Shown in pieces: positions 17,644 through 26,364 of a stretch of DNA of 64,000 bases (the first letter of the stretch is position 1; the number at the start of each line of letters is the position of its first letter). A program made the translations under genes and the position numbers. Source of the DNA: JBCBGF01 sp039193455 (lineage in GTDB: Bacteria; Pseudomonadota; Alphaproteobacteria; Rhodobacterales; Rhodobacteraceae); NCBI GenBank assembly GCA_039193455.1, contig JBCCWO010000001.1, forward strand, positions 62,001 to 126,000, in the 5' to 3' direction. The notes under the pieces are model-generated. The model was not told the DNA's origin. It was given only the letters and a program-made list of their open reading frames with translations, and did not search any database.

Positions 17644-18114
17644 TTACGACGTGAAAACAGCGGTTTGCGCGCCGGAAATCCGCAAAAGAACCTCTGGATC
17701 GATGGGAAAGACATGACGCGGCGTGCCTGCCGCCGCCCAAACCACCTCAAAATCAAGCAGACGCGGGTCGAAATAGGCCAGCGTCGGGCTGGTGTGCCCC
17801 ACGGGCGCGACGCCGCCGATGGCAAAGCCTGTTTCCTGCCGGATCAGCGCGGCATCGGCCTTGCCCAGGGCCTCGCCCGCCACGGCGCTCGCCTTGGCGG
17901 CATCCACCTGGTTGCCGCCCGCGGTGACAAAAAGGATGACGTGTCCGCCACTCTCGCCCCGAAAGATGATCGATTTCGCAATCTGGTCGAGCGTACAGCC
18001 CGCGGCCTCGGCCGCCTGCGCCGCGGTCCGCGTCTCGCCGGGCATCTCCAGCACCTCGGTATCCACGCCCGCCGCCTCCAGCGCCGCTTTCACCCGTTTC
18101 AGGCTCTTGCTCAT
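17644..18114 (-). CDS. YbaK/EbsC-family aminoacyl-tRNA deacylase-like protein
   Basis: A 156-residue YbaK/EbsC-family protein. Visible motifs include TRTAAQAAEAAGC, QIAKSIIFRG, VTAGGNQVDAAK, and AIGGVAPVGH. The family hydrolyses mischarged aminoacyl-tRNAs, such as Cys-tRNA(Pro), in trans. The start at 18114 (MSKSLKRVKAAL) matches the family; a longer open frame upstream overlaps the divergent NTF2-like gene and has no homology. Confidence 0.92.
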   Translation of the reverse strand: MSKSLKRVKAALEAAGVDTEVLEMPGETRTAAQAAEAAGCTLDQIAKSIIFRGESGGHVILFVTAGGNQVDAAKASAVAGEALGKADAALIRQETGFAIGGVAPVGHTSPTLAYFDPRLLDFEVVWAAAGTPRHVFPIDPEVLLRISGAQTAVFTS

Positions 18115-18168
18115 GTCCCGCGCGCTCCCTAGCCTCCGCCGCAGACCGCATAGACCGGAAAGCCCCGC

Positions 18169-18561
18169 GTGACACAAGACACCGATGCTTTGACTGCCGA
18201 GCTTCTGGCCGCCGAGCGCGCGGTCTGGGACGCGTTGGTGCGCGGCGATGCCGACGCCGACGGGGCGGCGCTGGCCGAAGACTTTGTGGGCGTTTATCCC
18301 GACGGGATCTTCGGAAAGGCCGCCCATGTCGCACAACTGGCCGCCGGGCCCACGGTGGCCGACTATACCCTCAGCCAGGTTCAGGCGCGCCCACTGGGGG
18401 CGGACCATGGCCTGCTGATCTACCACGCCTCTTACCAGCGTCCGCAGGCGGCAGGGGCCGAGGCGATGTATGTCTCGTCGGTCTGGGCGCGCACGGACAC
18501 CGGCTGGATCAATGTCTTCAGCCAGGACACGCCCGATCTTCCGGGGCACATCGTCCCGTGA
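18169..18561 (+). CDS. NTF2-like/DUF4440 family protein
   Basis: A 130-residue NTF2-like fold protein of the DUF4440 type (ELLAAERAVWDALVRGDADADGAALAEDFV; SVWARTDTGWINVFSQDTP). Such proteins bind small ligands or are enzymes; no reaction can be assigned. The start is a GTG at 18169, 7 nt after GGAA. Its stop overlaps the start of glnE by 4 nt, so it is likely cotranscribed with glnE. Confidence 0.8.
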   Translation: MTQDTDALTAELLAAERAVWDALVRGDADADGAALAEDFVGVYPDGIFGKAAHVAQLAAGPTVADYTLSQVQARPLGADHGLLIYHASYQRPQAAGAEAMYVSSVWARTDTGWINVFSQDTPDLPGHIVP

Positions 18562-21353
18562 GCACCGCCTTCGCCAACCGCATCACCCGCAGCTCGCGCC
18601 CCTATGACCCCGATCGCGGGGCCGAGGCGCAGGCCCTGTTCCCCGACCTGCCGCCCGAGCTGCGCGCGGTGATCGCCGGGGCAGGGGGGTGCAGCCCTTA
18701 CCTCAAATCCCTGATGGAGCGCGAGGCGCAGTGGGCGACAGTGGCGCTGACGCTGGCGCCCGAAACCGCGTTGGAAGCCGTGCTGGCCGAGGGCGCGACG
18801 CTGGACGGCCCTCAGGTCGCCAAGGGCCTGCGCCAGGCCAAGCGCCGCGTGGCCCTGCTCGCCGGTCTGGCCGATCTTGCTGGGGTCTGGACGGTTGAGG
18901 ACGTCACCGGCGCGCTCACGCGCCTGGCCGACCTGTCCGTAGGCCGCGCCATCGCCAGCCTGACCGCCGGCGAGATCGCCAAGGGCAACCTGCCGGGCGC
19001 GACCGCAGACGAGGCCGACACGGGCGCAGGTATGGTCGCGATTGCGATGGGCAAGATGGGCGCGCATGAGCTGAACTATTCCTCGGACATCGATCTTATC
19101 TGCCTGTTCGATGACACCCGCTATGACGCCGACGCGCTGACCGAAGCCCGCGCCGCCTTTGTCCGCATCACCCGCAAGATGGCCGCGATGCTGGGCGAGC
19201 GGACGTCGGACGGCTATGTCTTTCGCACCGACCTGCGCCTGCGCCCCGACCCGGCGGTGACGCCCGTCTGCCTGTCGATGGAGGCGGCGGAACGCTATTA
19301 CGAAAGCGTGGGCCGCACCTGGGAACGCGCGGCCTATATCAAGGCCCGCGCCTGCGCCGGGGACATCGCGGCGGGCGAACGGTTTCTCGACCACTTGACC
19401 CCCTTCGTCTGGCGCCGCCATCTGGACTATGCCGCGATCCGCGACGCCCACGACATCCGCCTCAAGATCCGCGAGCACAAGCACCTGCACGGCGATCTCA
19501 AGCTCGAAGGCCACAACATGAAGCTCGGCACGGGCGGCATCCGCGAGATCGAGTTCTTCACCCAGACCCGCCAGCTGATTGCCGGGGGGCGCGATCCCGA
19601 CCTGCGCGTGCGCGGCACGGTTCCGGGGCTGCGGCTCTTGGCCAAGAAAGGCTGGGAAGAGGATGCCACGATCCTGATCGACGACTACCGTGCCCATCGC
19701 GAGGTGGAGCATCGCGTCCAGATGATCGCCGACCAGCAAACCCACGCCTTGCCATCGGCGCCAGACGGGTTTGACCGCCTTGCTGCTTTCATGGGCCAGG
19801 ATCTTGCGGATCTGCGCCGTGACCTGACCGACCGGCTGCGCCGCGTCTCGCAGATCACCGAAGGCTTCTTTGCCCCGGGCACCGCGCGCCCCGCGCCGGA
19901 ACTCAGCCCCCAGGCCGAAGATATCGTGGCGCAATGGCCGTCCTATCCCGCGCTCCGCTCGCCCCGCGCGGTCGAGATCTTCGGGCGCGTCCGCCCCGAA
20001 ATCCTGTCGCGCCTGTCGCGCGCCGCACGCCCGGACGAGGCGCTGGTTCATATCGACGGCTTCCTGCGCGGGCTGCCGGCGGGCGTTCAGCTGTTTTCGA
20101 TGTTCGATGCCAACCCGCATCTGATCGACCTTGTCGTCGACATCGCCGCCACCGCGCCCGAGCTTGCGACCTATCTCGCCCGCCATTCCGGCGTGTTCGA
20201 CGCGGTGATCGGCGGCGATTTCTTTGCACCCTGGCCGGGGGTGTCGGCCCTGACCGATGACCTCGCGACCGCGCTTGCCGCTGCGTCGGATTACGAAGCC
20301 CAGCTCAGCACGGCCCGCCGCTGGCGCAACGAGTGGCATTTCCGCGTGGGCGTGCATCACCTGCGGGGGCTGATCGACGGGGAAGAGGCCGGACGCCACT
20401 ATGCCGATGTCGCGGGCGCGATCCTGGCCGCGCTCTGGCCGCCCGTGGTGGCCGAGTTCACGGCAAAGCACGGCGCCCCGCCGGGGCGGGGGGCGGCGTT
20501 GCTGGGGATGGGGTCGCTCGGCTCGGAACGGCTGACGGCGACCTCGGATCTCGACCTCATCGTCATCTACGACCCGCTGGACGTCGACACCTCGGACGGC
20601 CGCCGCCCGCTGGCCACCCGCGCCTATTTCGCGCGCCTCACCCAGGCCTTTGTCACCGCACTGACGGCGCCCCTGGGCGAGGGGCGTCTTTATGAGGTCG
20701 ACATGCGCCTGCGCCCCTCGGGTCGGCAGGGCCCGGTGGCGACTTCGCTGAAATCCTTCACCGACTATCAGACCAACGAGGCCTGGACCTGGGAACACCT
20801 CGCGCTGACCCGCGCGCGGCCCGTCGCGGGCGACCCCGCGCTCGGGGCGGAGGTTGAGGCGTTTCGCTGCGGGCTTTTGAGCCAGAAGGGCGACGCCGCC
20901 AAGATCCGCGCCGATGTGGCCCAGATGCGCGCCCGGCTCGCCGGGGCCAAACCTGCCAGCGGGGCCTGGGATCTGAAGGCGGGGCCGGGGCGGCTGCAGG
21001 ATATCGCGCTGCTCGCGCAGACCGGCGCACTTTTGTCGGGCGTGCCTGCCCGTGACGTGGCCGGGCAACTGGCGCAAGGGGCCGCGCCGCTCAACCTGTC
21101 GTCGAACGATGTCGACACGCTGTCGGACTCCGAGCGGCTGCTCTGGCAGTGCCAGGCCGCCATGCGCCTGATGACCGCGGGCACCTTCGACCCCGAGACG
21201 GTGGGCGCCGGGGGCCGATCCTTCCTGCTGCGTGGCACGCAGGCGGACGATATCGATGAATTAACGACGCTTTTGGCCGATCGCACCGCGGCGGCCGCTG
21301 GCATCATAGACGGTGTGCTGGGCAAGGAGGCCGCCGATGGCGTGGACGGATAA
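18558..21353 (+). CDS. glnE: Bifunctional glutamine synthetase adenylyltransferase/deadenylase
   Basis: A 931-residue GlnE. It adenylylates and deadenylylates glutamine synthetase under control of PII and glutamine. Two nucleotidyltransferase domains are seen: the N-terminal deadenylylase with GKMGAHELNYSSDIDLI and the C-terminal adenylylase with GMGSLGSERLTATSDLDLIV, each having the G-S-D-x-D pattern. The central and C-terminal helical bundles are present. Length is normal. Start GTG at 18558 overlaps the preceding stop. It is followed by a small overlapping gene. Confidence 0.97.
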   Translation: MSTAFANRITRSSRPYDPDRGAEAQALFPDLPPELRAVIAGAGGCSPYLKSLMEREAQWATVALTLAPETALEAVLAEGATLDGPQVAKGLRQAKRRVALLAGLADLAGVWTVEDVTGALTRLADLSVGRAIASLTAGEIAKGNLPGATADEADTGAGMVAIAMGKMGAHELNYSSDIDLICLFDDTRYDADALTEARAAFVRITRKMAAMLGERTSDGYVFRTDLRLRPDPAVTPVCLSMEAAERYYESVGRTWERAAYIKARACAGDIAAGERFLDHLTPFVWRRHLDYAAIRDAHDIRLKIREHKHLHGDLKLEGHNMKLGTGGIREIEFFTQTRQLIAGGRDPDLRVRGTVPGLRLLAKKGWEEDATILIDDYRAHREVEHRVQMIADQQTHALPSAPDGFDRLAAFMGQDLADLRRDLTDRLRRVSQITEGFFAPGTARPAPELSPQAEDIVAQWPSYPALRSPRAVEIFGRVRPEILSRLSRAARPDEALVHIDGFLRGLPAGVQLFSMFDANPHLIDLVVDIAATAPELATYLARHSGVFDAVIGGDFFAPWPGVSALTDDLATALAAASDYEAQLSTARRWRNEWHFRVGVHHLRGLIDGEEAGRHYADVAGAILAALWPPVVAEFTAKHGAPPGRGAALLGMGSLGSERLTATSDLDLIVIYDPLDVDTSDGRRPLATRAYFARLTQAFVTALTAPLGEGRLYEVDMRLRPSGRQGPVATSLKSFTDYQTNEAWTWEHLALTRARPVAGDPALGAEVEAFRCGLLSQKGDAAKIRADVAQMRARLAGAKPASGAWDLKAGPGRLQDIALLAQTGALLSGVPARDVAGQLAQGAAPLNLSSNDVDTLSDSERLLWQCQAAMRLMTAGTFDPETVGAGGRSFLLRGTQADDIDELTTLLADRTAAAAGIIDGVLGKEAADGVDG

Positions 21354-21618
21354 AGAGCTCGACCCCAAGGGGGTGATCCGCGAAAGCTACCGGATCGAAG
21401 GGATCAGCGCGCCGGAATGCCGGTCGATCTTCTTTGATTGGGCGATGAGCGTGCCCGATGGCGCCGACCCGCGCCCCCGGATCGAGGCGCTGATCGCGCG
21501 CTATGGCGAAGCAGAGCCCAAGCATCCGATGACCGGTGTCCTACGCGCGGGGCTGGCCGAACCGCCCCGGGCCCGGCGGCGCGGTGGACGGACCGGTCGG
21601 ACAGCCTCAGGCCCGTGA
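21337..21618 (+). CDS. Small conserved-looking protein after glnE
   Basis: A 93-residue protein starting MAWTDKELDPKGVIRESYRIEG. The ATG at 21337 sits 6 nt after a strong AAGGAGG inside the end of glnE, so it overlaps glnE by 17 nt and is probably translated from the same mRNA. The first ~75 residues look like a folded acidic helical domain; the last ~18 are Arg-rich and overlap the end of the convergent eda gene. I recognise similar short proteins in Rhodobacteraceae but no function. Confidence 0.75.
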   Translation: MAWTDKELDPKGVIRESYRIEGISAPECRSIFFDWAMSVPDGADPRPRIEALIARYGEAEPKHPMTGVLRAGLAEPPRARRRGGRTGRTASGP

Positions 21619-22251
21619 CAGGCCCGCCGCCTCGGCAGCCAGCGCTTCGATCCCGGCCCAATCTGCATTGGCCACCTTGTCTTTCGGCGCCACCCAGGAT
21701 CCGCCGACGCAACGCACATTGGCTGCGGATAGATAGCTCGGGGCCTTTGCCAGATCGATGCCGCCGGTCGGGCAGAACGCCACCTGCGGCAGCGGCGCAC
21801 CGATCGCCTTGAGCGCGGGGGCCCCGCCTGCGGCCTCGGCCGGGAAAAACTTCTGCGTGGAATAGCCCCGCTCAAGCAGCGCCATCACCTCGGTCGCGGT
21901 TGCAGCACCGGGCAAAAGCGGCAGATCGGCCTCTTCACAGGCTGCCATCAACCGATCCGTGGCCCCGGGCGAGACGCCAAAGGTTGCGCCCGCCGCCTTC
22001 GCCGCAGCGACATCCTCGGGCGTGAGCAGGGTGCCCGCGCCGACGATCCCGCCGGGCACCTTCGCCATGGCCGCAATCGCGCCCAGCGCGGCGGGCGTGC
22101 GCAGCGTCACCTCCAGCACCGGCAACCCACCGACCACCAGCGCCGCGGCCAGATCGGCGGCGGCCTCGACCGCGTCGATCACCAGAACCGGGATCACCGG
22201 TGCCGTGTCGCAAATCTCAAGCGCCCGCGCGCTGGCCTCTTGCGGTGTCAT
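21607..22251 (-). CDS. eda: 2-dehydro-3-deoxy-phosphogluconate aldolase
   Basis: A 214-residue KDPG aldolase, the last enzyme of the Entner-Doudoroff pathway, splitting KDPG to pyruvate and glyceraldehyde 3-phosphate. The Glu of VLEVTLRT and the Schiff-base Lys in TQKFFPAE are present, as are GAGTLLTPED and GGIDLAKAP. It follows edd by 12 bp on the same strand, forming an edd-eda operon. The 3' end overlaps the small post-glnE gene by 12 bp. Confidence 0.97.
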   Translation of the reverse strand: MTPQEASARALEICDTAPVIPVLVIDAVEAAADLAAALVVGGLPVLEVTLRTPAALGAIAAMAKVPGGIVGAGTLLTPEDVAAAKAAGATFGVSPGATDRLMAACEEADLPLLPGAATATEVMALLERGYSTQKFFPAEAAGGAPALKAIGAPLPQVAFCPTGGIDLAKAPSYLSAANVRCVGGSWVAPKDKVANADWAGIEALAAEAAGLSRA

Positions 22252-22263
22252 CGCCTGCGCCCC

Positions 22264-24069
22264 CTAAACCACCACGCCCGCCCCATCCGCGGCATAGCCG
22301 CAGGACTGGCGGAACATCTCAAACATCTCGCGGCCCGTGCCATAGCGGTTCGCACTCAGATCCGCCGTCACCGGCACCCGGCCGTCGAAATCGGGCTCCA
22401 GCACCTCAAGCGTGCCGGTCGTCGCATCAACGCGCACCCGGTCGCCATCGCGCAGCTTGGCAATCGCGCCGCCCTTGGCGGCCTCGGGGCTCACATGGAT
22501 CGCCGCGGGCACCTTGCCGCTCGCCCCCGACATCCGGCCATCGGTGACCAGCGCCACCTTGAGCCCGCGATCGAGCAAAACCGCCAGAAGCGGGGTCAGC
22601 GAGTGCAGCTCTGGCATGCCATTGGCCGCAGGTCCCTGAAAGCGCACCACGACAACGGTATCTTCCGTGAATTCATTGGCTTGGAAGGCCGTCTTCACGT
22701 CCGCCTGATCGTGGAACACACGCGCCCGCGCCTCGACCACCTGATGCTGGGGCTTCACGGCCGACACTTTCATCACGCTCCGCCCCAGATTGCCCTTGAG
22801 CTCACGCAGCCCCCCGGTCGCCTGGAACGGGTCCGACGCCGGACGCAGGATCTTGTCGTTCAATGACGTCCCCGGGCCCGCGCCATAGCTCAGCGCGCCA
22901 TCGATCAGCTTTGGCTCCTCGGCATACCGGGCCAGACCGTCCCCGGTCGCCGTCTTGACATCGTCATGCAGCAGCCCGGCCTCCAACAGCTCACCGATCA
23001 TGTAGGACAGCCCACCTGCGGCGTGGAAGTGGTTCACGTCGGCCAGCCCGTTGGGATAAACCTTGGCCATCAGCGGGGTCACCGCCGATAGGTCGTTGAA
23101 GTCCTCGATATCGAGGATCACGCCCGCCGCGCGCGCCATGGCGGGCAGGTGGATGACCAGGTTGGTCGACCCGCCCGTGGCCATCAGCCCGACGATCCCG
23201 TTCACGAACGCTTTTTCGTCCAGGATCTGCGCCACCGGGCGATAATCATTGCCCAGCGCCGTGATCGACAGCGCCTGCCGCGTCGCCTCTTCGGTCAGCG
23301 CATCGCGCAGCGGTGTGCCGGGATTGACGAAACTCGCACCGGGCAGGTGAAGGCCCATGAACTCCATCAGCATCTGGTTCGAGTTCGCGGTGCCGTAAAA
23401 GGTGCAGGTGCCGGGGCCGTGATAGCTGGCCATTTCGGCCTCCATTAACTTGTCGCGCCTAACCTCTCCGGCGGCGAACTGCTGGCGCACCTTGGCTTTT
23501 TCGTCATTGGGCAGACCCGACACCATCGGTCCCGCCGGGACGAACAGCCCCGGAATATAGCCGAACGTGGCCGCCGCGATCACCAACCCCGGCACGATCT
23601 TGTCGCACACGCCCAGATACAAGGCGGCGTCAAAGGTATTGTGGCTGAGCGACACCCCGGTGGCGAGCGCGATCACATCGCGCGAAAACAGCGACAGCTC
23701 CATCCCCGTTTGACCCTGCGTGACGCCATCGCACATGGCCGGGACCCCGCCGGCCACCTGCGCCGTCCCGCCCGCGGCCCGCGCGGCGGCTTTGATCCGG
23801 TCGGGATAGTCCTTGAACGGCTGATGCGCCGACAGCATGTCGTTATAGGCCGTCACGATCCCGATATTGGGCGCGCGCTCGGCCACCAGCGCATCCTTGT
23901 CACCGTCCATCGCGGCATAGGCATGGGCCTGGTTGCCACAACTCAGGTGCGCCCGGCGCGGGCCCTCTTCGGCAAGCTTCGCCATGCGGTCCAGATAGGG
24001 GCCGCGCGTATCGGCGCTGCGGGCGATAATGCGTTGGGTGACGGTGTCGACGGTCGCGTGCAAGGCCAT
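22264..24069 (-). CDS. edd: Phosphogluconate dehydratase
   Basis: A 601-residue phosphogluconate dehydratase of the IlvD/Edd family, converting 6-phosphogluconate to KDPG. Fe-S cluster cysteines are in context: SCGNQAHAY, PAMCDGVTQGQ and GTCTFYGTANSNQM. GRMSGASGKVPAAIH near the C-terminus is also characteristic. Length is normal. First gene of the edd-eda operon; an 18-bp palindrome lies 44 bp upstream. Confidence 0.97.
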   Translation of the reverse strand: MALHATVDTVTQRIIARSADTRGPYLDRMAKLAEEGPRRAHLSCGNQAHAYAAMDGDKDALVAERAPNIGIVTAYNDMLSAHQPFKDYPDRIKAAARAAGGTAQVAGGVPAMCDGVTQGQTGMELSLFSRDVIALATGVSLSHNTFDAALYLGVCDKIVPGLVIAAATFGYIPGLFVPAGPMVSGLPNDEKAKVRQQFAAGEVRRDKLMEAEMASYHGPGTCTFYGTANSNQMLMEFMGLHLPGASFVNPGTPLRDALTEEATRQALSITALGNDYRPVAQILDEKAFVNGIVGLMATGGSTNLVIHLPAMARAAGVILDIEDFNDLSAVTPLMAKVYPNGLADVNHFHAAGGLSYMIGELLEAGLLHDDVKTATGDGLARYAEEPKLIDGALSYGAGPGTSLNDKILRPASDPFQATGGLRELKGNLGRSVMKVSAVKPQHQVVEARARVFHDQADVKTAFQANEFTEDTVVVVRFQGPAANGMPELHSLTPLLAVLLDRGLKVALVTDGRMSGASGKVPAAIHVSPEAAKGGAIAKLRDGDRVRVDATTGTLEVLEPDFDGRVPVTADLSANRYGTGREMFEMFRQSCGYAADGAGVVV

Positions 24070-24112
24070 GGGGCGTGTCCTCTGGCGGCTAAAGGTCTCG
24101 GCGGCACAGTAT

Positions 24113-24130
24113 ACTGTTAGCGCTAACAGT
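24113..24130. promoter_or_regulatory. LacI-family type operator upstream of edd
   Basis: ACTGTTAGCGCTAACAGT is a perfect 18-bp palindrome with the central CG and TGTTAGCGCTAACA core typical of LacI-family operators. It lies 44-61 bp upstream of the edd start, consistent with repression or control by a sugar-responsive LacI/GntR-type (GntR of the LacI family) regulator. No such regulator gene is in the window. Confidence 0.75.
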
Positions 24131-24267
24131 TCTACAGCTTATTTCGGGTTTCCGTTTCGGCGGGTGCATAGCGGGAATGCAGTGTTTGCGGTATCACAGT
24201 CAGGTCTGCTGACCTATATTACGGATCAAGAGGGGGCATGAGCCAACCGATACCAAGGATAGCAAAG

Positions 24268-24420
24268 ATGAAACCGGAATTCGAACTTTCCGCGATCGAC
24301 GTAACAGAAATAGAACGTGAAGCCCGCCGCCTGCGGGCCGAGGCGATGCGAGCCGCGTTCAAGTCGCTGGGCGCCTGGATGCGCAGCCACCTGAGCTTTG
24401 GGGCCGGGCGCACCGCCTAA
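24268..24420 (+). CDS. Small RSP_7527-like protein
   Basis: A 50-residue protein beginning MKPEFELSAIDVTEIEREARRL in two parts: a short N-terminal ELSAIDV segment and an amphipathic Ala/Arg/Glu helix. It resembles the very short RSP_7527-type proteins of Rhodobacteraceae. The ATG at 24268 is 8 nt after AGGA; an upstream in-frame ATG at 24238 lies directly behind a GAGGGGG and would add 10 residues. It is monocistronic, ending 27 nt before a strong terminator. Function is unknown. Confidence 0.7.
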   Translation: MKPEFELSAIDVTEIEREARRLRAEAMRAAFKSLGAWMRSHLSFGAGRTA

Positions 24421-24447
24421 ACCCCAAAACTGTTTCCAAATTAGCAA

Positions 24448-24484
24448 AAAATCCCGGAAAATGCTCCGGGATTTTCGCTTTTTT
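24448..24484 (+). terminator. Rho-independent terminator after small RSP_7527-like gene
   Basis: An 11-bp perfect stem (AAAATCCCGGA/TCCGGGATTTT, 6-nt loop) is followed by CGCTTTTTT. It is one of the clearest terminators in the window and isolates the small gene as its own transcript. Confidence 0.9.
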
Positions 24485-24539
24485 GCCACATTCGGCGCAC
24501 AACTCTCTCGCCCGACACCCGATAGAAGGTCGAGGGGAC

Positions 24540-25148
24540 ATGCGCTTTATCCGCACTTTCGCTGTCTTGCCGCTGGTCGCCGTTCTGGCCGCCTGCGCCG
24601 GGCAAGATCCGGTCACACGCGGTGTGCCGCTTGACGCGGCCGCGTCGGAACAAGCCACCCAGCGCAATTACAACGTGGTCGCCGTCAGCGTCGATGTGCC
24701 GACCACGCTCACCGTGTCCGAAGCGCACAGCTATTATCCGAATGCCGACATCGTCTGGCGCGGGGATGCCCCCGGCGATCGCCACGATCAGGTCCGCGCC
24801 ATGGTCGAATCCTCGGCCGCAATGGCAAGCGACGGCTTGCACGGCACGCGTGACGTGCAGGTCGCGATCAAAGTGTCCCGCTTCCACGCGCTGACCGAAA
24901 AGGCCCGCTATTCGGTGGGCGGGGTCCATGCGGTCAAGCTGGTGATGGGGGTCTATGATGCCCAGACCGGCGAGGCGATCGAAGAACCGCGCGTCATCGA
25001 CGCATCGCTCAAGGGCTATGGCGGCCTGCGCGCGATCGAGGCCGAGCGTGAGGGGCAGACGCAAAAGGTGCGCCTGACCAATCATATGGCCGGGGTGATC
25101 CAGCGCGAATTGCGCCCGCCCTCGGACGCAGCACCTTCCCAGTCCTAG
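24540..25148 (+). CDS. Lipoprotein (DUF6778-like)
   Basis: A 202-residue lipoprotein. MRFIRTFAVLPLVAVLAAC is a lipoprotein signal with lipobox LAAC, so Cys19 is the lipidated residue, probably placing it in the outer membrane. The ATG at 24540 follows GAGGGG; an upstream extension lacks a signal. The rest is a mixed alpha/beta domain (NYNVVAVSVDVPTTLTVSEA, VKLVMGVYDAQTGE) similar to Rhodobacteraceae DUF6778 proteins. Function is unknown. Confidence 0.85.
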   Translation: MRFIRTFAVLPLVAVLAACAGQDPVTRGVPLDAAASEQATQRNYNVVAVSVDVPTTLTVSEAHSYYPNADIVWRGDAPGDRHDQVRAMVESSAAMASDGLHGTRDVQVAIKVSRFHALTEKARYSVGGVHAVKLVMGVYDAQTGEAIEEPRVIDASLKGYGGLRAIEAEREGQTQKVRLTNHMAGVIQRELRPPSDAAPSQS

Positions 25149-25152
25149 GGAT

Positions 25153-26364
25153 ATGCGCTACCGGCGGGGGATGAGCCCGCCGGACCGTCCCACCCTTCGC
25201 CTTTTGCCCAAGACCGATCCCCGACCGATCCGACGGGGCGCGCCCTGGGTCTATGCCAACCAGTTGGTGATGGACCGCCGCAGCCGTGCCATAGCCCCCG
25301 GCAGCCTTGCGGTGCTGACCGATGCCGACAAGGCGCCGCTCGGCCTTGTCGCGGCCAACCCGGGCTCGAAAATCGCGGCGCGGATGCTTGATCCCGATCC
25401 CGGGGCGGATGTCGACGCCGCCTGGCTCACCGACCGTCTCACCCGCGCGCTGGCCTTGCGCGACAGGCTCTTTGACGCGCCCTTCTATCGGCTGGTCCAT
25501 GCCGAGGCGGACGGTCTGCCCGGTGTCGTGATCGACCGGTTCGGCGCGGCGGCGGTGATCCAGCCCAATGCGGCCTGGGCAGACGCGCGGCTGGACCTGA
25601 TTGCAACCGTGCTTGCCGAGGTCACCGGCGTAGACACGGTGATCAAGAACGCCGCAGGCCGGGCCCGTGCGCTCGAAGGGCTCGATGACGCCAGCGCGGT
25701 TCTGATGGGCGCTGTCGAAGGCCCGGTGCCCGTCCCGATGAATGGCGCGACCTATTTGGCCGACCTCACCGGGGGCCAGAAGACGGGGCTGTTCTACGAT
25801 CAGCGCCCGAACCACGCCTTTGCCGCCCGCCTGGCGCCTGGTGCGCGCGTGCTCGACGTCTTCTCGCATGTGGGCGGTTTTGCCCTTGCGGCGCTGGCCG
25901 GGGGCGCGATCGCTGCCCTTGCCGTGGATGCCTCCGCCACCGCGCTTGCGCTGGCGGCACAGGGCGCCGAGGCCAACGGGTTTGGCGACCGGTTCGCCAC
26001 GCGCCAGGGCGATGCGTTCGACACGCTGCAGTCGTTGGCCGGTGAGGGCGCCGCGTTCGATCTGGTGATCTGCGACCCGCCTGCGTTTGCCCCGGCAAAG
26101 CCCGCGCTCGACGCCGGGTTGCGCGCGTACGAACGCGTCGCACGCCTGTCCGCCGCGCTGGTCGCGCCGGGCGGCTATCTGGTGCTGTGCTCGTGCAGTC
26201 ACGCCGCCGATCTTGCCCGCTTCCGCGCGGCCAGCCTGCGCGGGATCGGCCGGTCCGGGCGCGCGGCGCAACTGCTCCACACCGGGTTCGCCGGGCCGGA
26301 TCACCCCCAACACCCCCACCTTGCGGAGAGCGCGTATCTCAAGGCGTTGTTTTTCCGGTTGTGA
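25153..26364 (+). CDS. RlmI-like class I SAM-dependent rRNA methyltransferase
   Basis: A 403-residue (or 397 if the ATG at 25171 is used) methyltransferase of the RlmI/RlmK group, which makes 5-methylcytosine in 23S rRNA. It has an N-terminal PUA-like RNA-binding part (PIRRGAPWVYANQL), then a Rossmann domain (VLDVFSHVGGFALAALAGG), motif IV CDPPAFAP and a catalytic-type LCSCSH. The ATG at 25153 follows AGGGA closely. Its stop overlaps the PIN gene start. The precise base methylated is inferred from family only. Confidence 0.9.
   Translation: MRYRRGMSPPDRPTLRLLPKTDPRPIRRGAPWVYANQLVMDRRSRAIAPGSLAVLTDADKAPLGLVAANPGSKIAARMLDPDPGADVDAAWLTDRLTRALALRDRLFDAPFYRLVHAEADGLPGVVIDRFGAAAVIQPNAAWADARLDLIATVLAEVTGVDTVIKNAAGRARALEGLDDASAVLMGAVEGPVPVPMNGATYLADLTGGQKTGLFYDQRPNHAFAARLAPGARVLDVFSHVGGFALAALAGGAIAALAVDASATALALAAQGAEANGFGDRFATRQGDAFDTLQSLAGEGAAFDLVICDPPAFAPAKPALDAGLRAYERVARLSAALVAPGGYLVLCSCSHAADLARFRAASLRGIGRSGRAAQLLHTGFAGPDHPQHPHLAESAYLKALFFRL

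Noticed and set aside
18432..21077. An 881-codon open frame antisense to glnE
   Set aside because: GlnE on the plus strand has both catalytic motifs. The antisense frame is a by-product of high GC content.
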